Positions 7,451 through 13,489 of a stretch of DNA of 13,489 nt are shown in pieces. A program made the position numbers and the translations under genes. Where the stretch lies: positions 1 to 13,489 of the forward strand of contig CAYXFZ010000070.1 of assembly GCA_964464385.1 (NCBI GenBank). Reading direction: 5' to 3'. Under the pieces are notes generated by a model that searched no databases, was not told the origin of the DNA, and saw only the letters and a list, made by a program, of their open reading frames with translations. This stretch comes from CAYXFZ01 sp964464385 (GTDB taxonomy: Bacteria > Planctomycetota > UBA1135). Position 1 is the stretch's first letter. Every line of letters starts with the position of its first letter.

Positions 7451-8953
7451 ATGCCCGACCTCCCGTTCCACCCGGACCGCCTCCAGACCCTGGAGGCCCT
7501 GAAGGACTCTGGTGTCCAACCTTGGCCCGCCCGCCCGCCCGAAAACCGTCACCTGGCCACTGAAATTCTGGGCGATTTTGCATCCTTCGAGGGTAAGGAG
7601 GCCTGCATCGCTGGACGCATTCGGGGCCGCCGAGGATATGGCAAATTGGTCTTTTTGGATCTGGAGGATCGATCTGGCCAAATCCAGGCGGTCCTGGAAA
7701 AGGCCAATCTCTCGGCGGAGGAGTTCACCCTCACCAAATCCCTGAACTTGGGGGATTTTGTGGAGGTCATCGGCACATGCAAGCCCACTCAAAAGGGGCA
7801 GCCCTCGGTGTACGGCGCGTGCTTGCGCATCCTGTCCAAATCCCTGCTGGAAACGCCCAAATGGCATGGCGTCCAGGACGTGGAATTGCGCGCCCGCCGC
7901 CGCTACTTGGATCTCTGCGCCAATGCCGAAGTGCGCGAGCGTTTCCTGAAGCGAAGCGCCTTGATTCAGGCCATTCGAGAGAGTCTGCTCGGGGCGGATT
8001 ACCACGAGGTGGAGACCCCAGTCCTGCATCCGATTTACGGCGGCGCCATGGCCCGCCCATTTCGTACCCAGCACAACTCTCTGGACATGGAGTTGTATTT
8101 GCGGATCGCGCCCGAGCTTTATTTGAAAAGGCTGTTGGTCGGCGGCATGGAGCGGGTCTTTGAAATCGCCCGCGTCTTTCGCAACGAAGGGTTGTCCCCG
8201 CGCCACAATCCCGAGTTCACCATGCTAGAGTTTTACGAGGCCTATACCGATTGGGAAGGCATGGTGGAACGGACCGAGGCCTTGATCGTGGCTGCCGCCG
8301 AGGCCGCGGGCTGCCGCAACAAAAATGGCCTCCTGCAAACGACCTTCCGCGAACAAACCATTGCCTTGGATCCCCCCTTCGAGCGAAAACGCTGGCAGGA
8401 ATTGTTCCACGAACATGTGGGCTGCGATCCACTGGATCAGAACGCGGTTACCAAGGCCCTGCAAGCCCAGGACTTGGATGTGTTGGCCGAACTGAGTCAA
8501 GCGGGTCCCGAAGTGGGCCGCTTGGCTTGGTGGAAAGCAGTCAATGATTTATTCGAGTCCAAGGTGGAACCCCAACTCCAAGGCCCCATCTTCGTGACCC
8601 ATTACCCGGCCGCGATCTGCCCGCTGGCCAAGCCCTGTGCCGACGACCCCGTCTGGGCTGAGCGCTTCGAGTTCTTTCTTGGCGGCATGGAATTGGCCAA
8701 TGCCTTTTCCGAGTTGAACGATCCCATCCTGCAACTGGAGCACTTCGAAGAGCAGGTGGCCGATGCCGACCCCGAGGCCCCCAATGCCGTGGATCATGAT
8801 TACGTCCGCGCTCTGGCCTACGGCATGCCCCCCGCTGGTGGCTGCGGCGTTGGCCTGGATCGCTTAGCCATGGTCCTCCTGGGCGTGGACTCGATTCGGG
8901 AAGTCCTCCTCTTCCCCCACCTGCGGCCGGAATCAGACGGTTCGGCCCCGTGA
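7451..8953 (+). CDS. lysS: Lysyl-tRNA synthetase, class II
   Basis: This 500-residue protein is the expected length for bacterial LysS and charges tRNA-Lys in the cytoplasm. The ATG at 7451 gives the usual short helical N-terminus before the anticodon-binding OB fold (about 48-130, with GKLVFLDLEDRSGQIQ). The class II core follows: ETPVL and GGAMARPF at about 188-204, motif 2 RVFRNEGLSPRHNPEFTMLE (241-260), the lysine-site segment GGMELANAFSELNDP (411-425), and motif 3 GCGVGLDRL (464-472). The OB fold rules out an EpmA/GenX paralogue, which lacks it. GCGVGLDR is a slight variant of the common G-G/F-GIGIDR. No Shine-Dalgarno is visible, and an intrinsic terminator sits 15 nt upstream. Its stop overlaps the next gene's GTG start (GTGA), so it leads the ABC-transporter operon. 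Confidence 0.95.
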   Translation: MPDLPFHPDRLQTLEALKDSGVQPWPARPPENRHLATEILGDFASFEGKEACIAGRIRGRRGYGKLVFLDLEDRSGQIQAVLEKANLSAEEFTLTKSLNLGDFVEVIGTCKPTQKGQPSVYGACLRILSKSLLETPKWHGVQDVELRARRRYLDLCANAEVRERFLKRSALIQAIRESLLGADYHEVETPVLHPIYGGAMARPFRTQHNSLDMELYLRIAPELYLKRLLVGGMERVFEIARVFRNEGLSPRHNPEFTMLEFYEAYTDWEGMVERTEALIVAAAEAAGCRNKNGLLQTTFREQTIALDPPFERKRWQELFHEHVGCDPLDQNAVTKALQAQDLDVLAELSQAGPEVGRLAWWKAVNDLFESKVEPQLQGPIFVTHYPAAICPLAKPCADDPVWAERFEFFLGGMELANAFSELNDPILQLEHFEEQVADADPEAPNAVDHDYVRALAYGMPPAGGCGVGLDRLAMVLLGVDSIREVLLFPHLRPESDGSAP

Positions 8954-10314
8954 GCCGACTCGCCCTCGCTTATCTCTTCCGCCGACCGGTCCAGGTCCTG
9001 GCCATTCTTGGGGTCGCCATCGGCCTCCTTTGTTTGCTGGTCGTTTCCTCGGTCATGAATGGCCTCATCGCCGACGACCGCGCCCAAGTTCGCGGCCCGC
9101 TCGCCGATTTGTTGCTGGTTCCTGCCCTGAAGGAAACGCGACCCTTTTCCCAATGGGCCAAGACCTTGGATGCAATCCCCGAGGTCCGTGCGGTGGCGCC
9201 GCATTTGGTGGCTTATGCCATTCTGGGGTTGCCCGGCGGCGATTCGCTTTACTCCCGCACTCTTTCCGCCGATTTGAACGGCGTCCAACTGGTCGGCGTG
9301 GATCCCGAGCGCGAGATGCAATTGGGCGGCTTTCAGAAATCGGTGGCCGCTTCCAATCTACACCCCGTGGCCAACGTAGCCGCCCCCTTTGCCTCCACCT
9401 CCGACGATCCATTCGCCCGCCCCGGGGTGCTCATGCCAGAGCAACTCAGTGAGGCCTTTGGGCTGCCGCGGGATGCCCTCTTGGAATTTGGCGCCTTGCC
9501 GCCCCGCTTGCCCCCCGAAGGCCAACCTCTCGAACCCCACAACGCCCGCTTCCGGTTGGCCGCAACCTACCGCCCTTCGGATTACGCCGTCGGCATGGAC
9601 CGGATTTACATGCAGCGCATGGGCGAGAACGGACTGAGTTGGAATCTTCTGGGCGACGACAATTCCTGCGATTTCTCGGAGATCTTGCTGGACCTGCAAC
9701 CCGGCGTTTCTCTAGAAGAGGGGCGCAAGGCCGTGACCAGCGCACTTCTTACGGCGGGTCTCTTCCCAAGTGGATGGGATCGGCCCGGTTTTGCTGGCAA
9801 GACCGAAGGACTCGGTGGGCCAAGCCTCGCCACTTGGGAAGAGCGACAAGCCACCTACTTGGCGGCCATTGAAAACGAACGCCGCCTCACGAACCTGATC
9901 ATGGTCTTCATTTTGATCGTAGCCGCCTTTGGTTTGTTCGCCACCCTTTCTTCTTTGGTGCGCGAAAAAGTGCGCGACCTAGGCGTCTTGGCCGCCTTGG
10001 GTTGTGGCCCTTGGCGCCGGGGCGGATTGCTGTTATTGACAGGAAGTTGTGGTGCGGCTTTGGGGGCTTTTTTGGGTTGGGGTACGGCCGCTTGGCTGGT
10101 GCAAGGCACGCGCCTGGAATCCCTGCTCGTCTTCTTTGGCATCGAGGTCTTCCGGCCAGGCCTTTACGTCCACGACGGCCTGCCCACCTTGTGGGATCCG
10201 GCGCAGGCGGCACAATTTGCCTTGCTCGCTTTCCTCTTTGGCACCTTATTCACGGTTCCCCCGGCCCTCCGTGCCCTCCGCCTTTCGCCCGTGCGGGCCC
10301 TTCGTTATGAGTGA
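8950..10314 (+). CDS. ABC transporter permease, LolC/E-MacB (FtsX) type
   Basis: This 454-residue protein has the four-helix FtsX-family layout. One N-terminal membrane segment (about 14-38) is followed by a large periplasmic domain (about 40-312, MacB_PCD-like). Three C-terminal helices lie near 314-336, 357-384 and 422-440, and the protein ends in the typical cytoplasmic tail LSPVRALRYE. A GTG start at 8950 overlaps the lysS stop; the next Met lies inside the first membrane helix, so GTG is preferred. The conserved REKVRDLGVLAALG coupling segment after the second helix, which contacts the ATPase in this family, is present. The family moves substrates from the inner membrane or periplasm (lipoproteins in LolCDE; drugs or toxins in MacB). 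Together with the next two genes it makes a two-permease plus ATPase cassette, closest in logic to LolCDE. The substrate is not deducible. Confidence 0.9.
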   Translation: MSRLALAYLFRRPVQVLAILGVAIGLLCLLVVSSVMNGLIADDRAQVRGPLADLLLVPALKETRPFSQWAKTLDAIPEVRAVAPHLVAYAILGLPGGDSLYSRTLSADLNGVQLVGVDPEREMQLGGFQKSVAASNLHPVANVAAPFASTSDDPFARPGVLMPEQLSEAFGLPRDALLEFGALPPRLPPEGQPLEPHNARFRLAATYRPSDYAVGMDRIYMQRMGENGLSWNLLGDDNSCDFSEILLDLQPGVSLEEGRKAVTSALLTAGLFPSGWDRPGFAGKTEGLGGPSLATWEERQATYLAAIENERRLTNLIMVFILIVAAFGLFATLSSLVREKVRDLGVLAALGCGPWRRGGLLLLTGSCGAALGAFLGWGTAAWLVQGTRLESLLVFFGIEVFRPGLYVHDGLPTLWDPAQAAQFALLAFLFGTLFTVPPALRALRLSPVRALRYE

Positions 10315-11026
10315 ATTCGCCCTATCCGCCCGAGATCTGGTGCGCACTTTTCGTTCCGGCAAGGCACAGTTGCCGGTTTTGCGCGGCGCCAATCTGGAAT
10401 TGAACGCTGGCGAAACGGTTGCTCTGCAGGGCATCAGCGGCAGTGTCAAATCCACCTTGTTGCAATTGTTGGGCTTGTTGGAGCCACCGGATCAGGGGGA
10501 AATTTTCCTCGAGGGCCGGCGCGTGGATCACCGCTCGGCGGCGCAACAGGCCAAACTTCGCGCCGACAACATCGGCTTTGTGTTTCAGCAATTTCAACTC
10601 CTACCGGAATTGTCGGCACTGGAAAATGTTTTGGTTCCGCGCCGCATTGTCTTGGGTTGGTCGTGGTGGGGACAGGCCAAGGCCGAAAGAAAACGGGCCT
10701 TGGAGGGGTTGGCTGCTGTGGGTCTCTACGACCCTGACCGTCCTGGGGCCGATCGCTCGCACCACCGGCCCGACCAACTTTCCGGCGGCGAGCAACAGCG
10801 CGTGGCCTTGGCCCGCGCCTTGATTTCCAAACCGGCAATTTTGCTCGCCGACGAACCCACCGGTAACCTCGACCGCAGCACCGGCCAAGAAGTCTTGAAA
10901 CTCCTGCTCGGGTTGGCCGCCCAGCATCGCGCCGCAGTTCTTCTGGCCACGCACGATGCCGAGGTCGCCGCGGCCTGCCACCGCATCTTGGTATTGCAAG
11001 ACGGTGTCTTGAAACCAGCCCCCTGA
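10307..11026 (+). CDS. ABC transporter ATPase, LolD/MacB type, with altered Walker A
   Basis: This 239-residue nucleotide-binding subunit starts at ATG 10307, overlapping the permease end by 8 bp. Family motifs are the Q-loop FVFQQFQLLPELSALENV (91-108), signature LSGGEQQRVALARAL (158-172), Walker B ILLADEPTGNLD (178-189, Glu183 catalytic) and H-loop ATHD (214-217, His216). The P-loop is exceptional: residues 42-50 read GISGSVKST, so the invariant Gly directly before the catalytic Lys48 is Val47 (codon GTC at 10445-10447, one base from GGC). All other catalytic residues are intact. A longer connector (about 116-150, with GWSWWGQAKAERKRAL) precedes the signature. It should energise the flanking permeases, but the Walker A change would be expected to weaken nucleotide binding unless it is compensated or is an assembly or sequencing error. 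Confidence 0.93.
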   Translation: MSEFALSARDLVRTFRSGKAQLPVLRGANLELNAGETVALQGISGSVKSTLLQLLGLLEPPDQGEIFLEGRRVDHRSAAQQAKLRADNIGFVFQQFQLLPELSALENVLVPRRIVLGWSWWGQAKAERKRALEGLAAVGLYDPDRPGADRSHHRPDQLSGGEQQRVALARALISKPAILLADEPTGNLDRSTGQEVLKLLLGLAAQHRAAVLLATHDAEVAAACHRILVLQDGVLKPAP

Positions 11027-11040
11027 TGTTTGCCGCATGA
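11026..11040 (+). other. Four-codon mini-ORF bridging ATPase stop and permease start
   Basis: The ATPase stop TGA (11024-11026) overlaps an ATG (11026-11028) that opens ATG TTT GCC GCA TGA. That TGA (11038-11040) overlaps the ATG of the next permease (11037-11039). The arrangement could pass terminating ribosomes from one gene to the next across the 10-nt gap. With so few codons it may be chance. Confidence 0.3.
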
Positions 11041-12281
11041 GTCTTCTGCAGCTGGCCTGGACTTGGGTTCGATCCCGCGCTCTTCTGACCATGTCAGCCG
11101 TGGCCATTGCCCTAGGTGTTGCCGTTTTGTTCACCGTGCAATCGGTGGTGGATGGCTATCTCACCCAGGTCGAGACCACCCTGCGTTCCTTCGGCGGCGA
11201 TGCCACCCTGCGCCCCCTGCCGGAGCGCTTGGGTGGTGGCGGATCCCTGCAGGAATACTTGGATGCCCTGGCCGGCGTCCCCGATCTGGGCATCGTCGAA
11301 CCCCGCCTCACTTGGTATGGCCTGGTGGGAGCCCGCGGCAGCCGCGCCGTCGCCGATCCGCGGACCCGGGACCTGTCCGGTCTCCTGCTGGTAGGCGTGG
11401 AGCCTGGTGGTTTGGAGGCGGCCAACCCGGATCAAGATCTCACCGATCAGGAATGGGGTGGTGTTCTTTTGCCGCCCGCACTCTTACAGCGGCTGGGCCT
11501 CCAATCCGGGGAAATGTTGGAGGTCTTGTCCTTTCGCTCGGATTCCCTGGGATCTCCCGCCCCGGTTCGCGGGAGTTTTCGGCACTTGGGGGAATTCACC
11601 ACGGGTCGTTTCGATCAGGACTTGGATCGCGCACTGGTTTTGCGGGATGACCTCGCCAATCTTCTTGGCCACGCCACGGGTTGGTCCGAGATTGCCCTGC
11701 ACGGCAAGCCGGGCGTTTCGGCCGAGGCCCTTGCCGCACAAGTGGAAGCCGCCCTCCTGGCCACAGGCCTCACCCGTCCGGGGTTTCCCACCGTGACCAC
11801 TTGGCGCGAAAACGGCGGCAACTTTCTCAAGGCGGTAGAAAACCAACGCAATATCCTCAAGGGTATTTATCTCTTCCTCGTTCTCGTGGCCGCCTACCAA
11901 CTCGTCGCCACTTTGACCCTGACCGTGGCTGAGCGCCGCCGTGAAATTGGCGTAATGGGTGCGCTGGGGGCCTCTCCCGCTCGAATTGTCTTTTTCTTCG
12001 TCGGCATCGGCCTCGTCGTCGCCCTGATAGGCTCCGTCCTTGGCGTCGCCCTCGGCCTCCTCCTTGCCTCGATTCGGCGACCCACGTTGTCTTCGTTCGG
12101 CCCCGACACCCCGCTCTTCAATCCCGAGGTGTACAAGTTTGCCACCCTGCCGGTGGAATTCCGCCCCGAATCCATCCTGCTTTTGCTGGCCCTGACCCTC
12201 AGTGCCGCCCTAGTGTTCTCTTTCCTCCCCGCCTGGCGCGCCGCCCGACTCAGCATCGTCCGCGCTCTCTATCGGCGGTAG
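11037..12281 (+). CDS. ABC transporter permease, second LolC/E-MacB (FtsX) type subunit
   Basis: This 414-residue protein has the same architecture as the first permease. Its membrane segments lie at about 16-38, 275-296, 317-345 and 377-399, with a periplasmic domain (about 40-272) in between. The FtsX-type coupling segment VAERRREIGVMGALGASPARI (297-317) and the tail LPAWRAARLSIVRALYRR are typical of MacB/LolC/E proteins. It starts 10 nt after the ATPase. The two permeases are clearly different sequences, so a heterodimeric transporter (permease 1 + permease 2 + ATPase dimer) is the natural reading. Its 3' end overlaps the convergent dnaE gene by 72 bp. I see no terminator before that gene. 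Confidence 0.9.
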   Translation: MSLLQLAWTWVRSRALLTMSAVAIALGVAVLFTVQSVVDGYLTQVETTLRSFGGDATLRPLPERLGGGGSLQEYLDALAGVPDLGIVEPRLTWYGLVGARGSRAVADPRTRDLSGLLLVGVEPGGLEAANPDQDLTDQEWGGVLLPPALLQRLGLQSGEMLEVLSFRSDSLGSPAPVRGSFRHLGEFTTGRFDQDLDRALVLRDDLANLLGHATGWSEIALHGKPGVSAEALAAQVEAALLATGLTRPGFPTVTTWRENGGNFLKAVENQRNILKGIYLFLVLVAAYQLVATLTLTVAERRREIGVMGALGASPARIVFFFVGIGLVVALIGSVLGVALGLLLASIRRPTLSSFGPDTPLFNPEVYKFATLPVEFRPESILLLLALTLSAALVFSFLPAWRAARLSIVRALYRR

Positions 12282-13489
12282 GGAGCCAAGGGAGGAGAGC
12301 CTAGTTCGGTGGTTTCCTTTAACCGGGTGGTTTCTGTCTGTTATTCTGTTTCGGGTTATTTCTTTCACTTCCACAGTGATGACGCCGTGTTCTTCGCGGG
12401 GGACACCTTCGACCAGGTAAGGGCCACGGGTTAAGGTCCAGGGTGCGAGGCGCTTCCATTGTCGGGGCCAAAGGACACCTTCCCAAAGGGCGCTGGTGTC
12501 CTCGAAGGAGAGAAACATCATGGCTTGACCGTCCTTGGTGCGCACCGACTTCTGCGTCACTTGCCAGCCGACCAAACGCACGCGGCGGCCCAAGTATGCA
12601 TCCAAGTCTCGGGCCGGAACCACCCCGGCCTCCCGAATGGCCTCGGCATACAAACTCAAGGGATGGGCGCTAACCAAAAAACCCAGCGTTTCCCATTCCT
12701 GCAAGAGTTGCGTCCGGCGGTCGTACTCCGGCGCGGGCGGCGGTGGTCGCCAGCAGCGGTCGGAAACGGAACTCTCCGTTCCAAACAGGGTGACTGCTTC
12801 CTTTTGGGCATGTGCAGACCGATATTTCTTCCACGGTGCCGCCGCCCGCATGCGCTCGGGGCGCGTCCAGCCATCGGCCAACCCATCCAGGCTCCCGGCG
12901 CGAATCAACGTTTCCAGTTCCTTGGGCTGGGGATGCAAGCGCAGGCAAAACTCTTTTTGCGAGGTGAAGCTCCCGCCACGACGCCGTTCGGCTAGCACAC
13001 GATGCGCAAAGGCCACCGGGAAACTCTCGATCTCGGCCAGCCCAGCCCGCACCCGACCGCCGCCGCCGCTGAAACCCGCCTCGGCCTCGTTCACGCAGGG
13101 CAAGTCCAGAGCCAGCCCCATGCGACGCGCTTCTTCTACATAGGCGAAGGTGGAGTAAAACCCGCCATGATTGCGCAACACCGCGGCCATGAACTCCGCC
13201 GGGAAATGCGCCCGCAACCAAGCCGAGCGAAAGGACACCGTGGCATAACTGGCCGAATGCGCCTTGCAAAAGGAGTAGCCGGAAAAGGATTCGATCTGGC
13301 GCCACAACTCCTCGGCCAAGGCATCCTCCATGCCACTGGCCTTGGCCCCCGCCAAAAACTTTTCTTGCCAAAACTCGAAGCGGCGAAAGGCGCGCTTGCG
13401 ACTCATCGAGCGCCGCAACTGATCGGCATCGGCGGCAGAAAATCCGGCTAGGACCTCAGATACTTTCATCACGTCCTCCTGATAGGTCA
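12210..13489 (-). CDS. dnaE: DNA polymerase III alpha subunit family (DnaE), C-terminal part; 5' end outside window
   Basis: The frame is open to the window edge (TYQEDVMKVSEVLAGFS...), so the gene begins beyond 13489; the Met codons near 13469 lie inside the conserved YQEDVM segment and are not starts. In fragment numbering (Thr1 at 13487) it shows YQED and ADQLRRSM, then GYSFCKAHSASYA (70-82), AWLRAHFPAEFMAAVL (89-104), a helix-hairpin-helix region around ETLIRAGSLDGL, the motif LGFLVSAHPLSLY (268-280), an OB-fold (about 300-375, TKDGQAMMFLSFED) and an Arg/Ser/Gly-rich tail to TAG at 12212-12210. DnaE is the replicative or error-prone DNA polymerase subunit. The PHP and palm active-site regions are outside the window. 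GGFYSTFAYVEEARRMG and the HPL motif look more like secondary (DnaE2-type or related) polymerases than classic DnaE1, so the subclass is uncertain. Confidence 0.88.
   Translation of the reverse strand, partial: TYQEDVMKVSEVLAGFSAADADQLRRSMSRKRAFRRFEFWQEKFLAGAKASGMEDALAEELWRQIESFSGYSFCKAHSASYATVSFRSAWLRAHFPAEFMAAVLRNHGGFYSTFAYVEEARRMGLALDLPCVNEAEAGFSGGGGRVRAGLAEIESFPVAFAHRVLAERRRGGSFTSQKEFCLRLHPQPKELETLIRAGSLDGLADGWTRPERMRAAAPWKKYRSAHAQKEAVTLFGTESSVSDRCWRPPPPAPEYDRRTQLLQEWETLGFLVSAHPLSLYAEAIREAGVVPARDLDAYLGRRVRLVGWQVTQKSVRTKDGQAMMFLSFEDTSALWEGVLWPRQWKRLAPWTLTRGPYLVEGVPREEHGVITVEVKEITRNRITDRNHPVKGNHRTRLSSLGSLPPIESADDAESGGAPGGEEREH

Noticed and set aside
7451..8953. EpmA/GenX-type lysine--EF-P ligase
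   Set aside because: The protein has a complete N-terminal anticodon-binding OB fold and a full length of 500 residues, whereas EpmA is about 325 residues and lacks that domain.
12308..12334. Direct repeat GGTGGTTTC (12308-12316 and 12326-12334) after the last permease
   Set aside because: It is a nine-base repeat only two copies long, within the dnaE C-terminal coding frame. No hairpin or further copies support a regulatory or CRISPR-like role.

Overview
The window looks like part of a diderm, moderately GC-rich bacterial chromosome, and Planctomycetota is the best guess (moderate confidence). The main reason is the pair of tandem secreted proteins at the left edge. Their architecture (choice-of-anchor-J-like domain, C-type-lectin-like domain, and a C-terminal beta-rich domain shared by neighbouring paralogues) is one I associate with planctomycete secretomes. 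A lipoprotein signal peptide and a LolCDE/MacB-type ABC cassette fit a cell with two membranes. Two runs of exactly 10 N mark scaffold joins, so this is a draft or metagenomic assembly.

Layout. (A) 1-1464, plus strand: the 3' end of one secreted protein, then a complete paralogue with a signal peptide. (B) 7197 down to 1485, minus strand: a tightly packed run, leuS (leucyl-tRNA synthetase), then a UbiD-family prenyl-FMN decarboxylase, then an M28 metallopeptidase lipoprotein with PA and PDZ domains. Each junction is a 4-base ATGA stop/start overlap. The last two genes each contain an N10 gap that makes them look frameshifted. Joining the contig ends restores full-length, in-frame, family-typical proteins, so I annotate them as intact. 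(C) 7198-7450: a divergent intergenic region with a good sigma-70-type promoter, tRNA-Ala(GGC) with encoded CCA, and a strong intrinsic terminator that ends only 15 nt before the next start codon. (D) 7451-12281, plus strand: lysS (class II lysyl-tRNA synthetase), then an ABC cassette of permease, ATPase and permease resembling LolC/D/E or MacB-type exporters, all overlapping or within 10 nt. (E) 13489 down to 12210, minus strand: the C-terminal part of a DnaE-family DNA polymerase III alpha subunit whose 3' end runs antisense into the last permease gene for 72 bp.

How the parts relate. Two aminoacyl-tRNA synthetase genes and a tRNA gene sit around one divergent intergenic region, and each synthetase heads a compact transcription unit of functionally unrelated genes. 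The ABC cassette could extract lipoproteins, such as the M28 peptidase encoded nearby, from the inner membrane; that link is inference. The most notable oddities are: the ATPase has Val in place of the invariant Gly of its Walker A motif; the terminator is almost on top of the lysS start; the tandem secreted-protein genes show a nearly identical block inside otherwise diverged sequence; and the convergent dnaE/permease genes overlap. I see no CRISPR array, insertion sequence, prophage or recognisable defence system.
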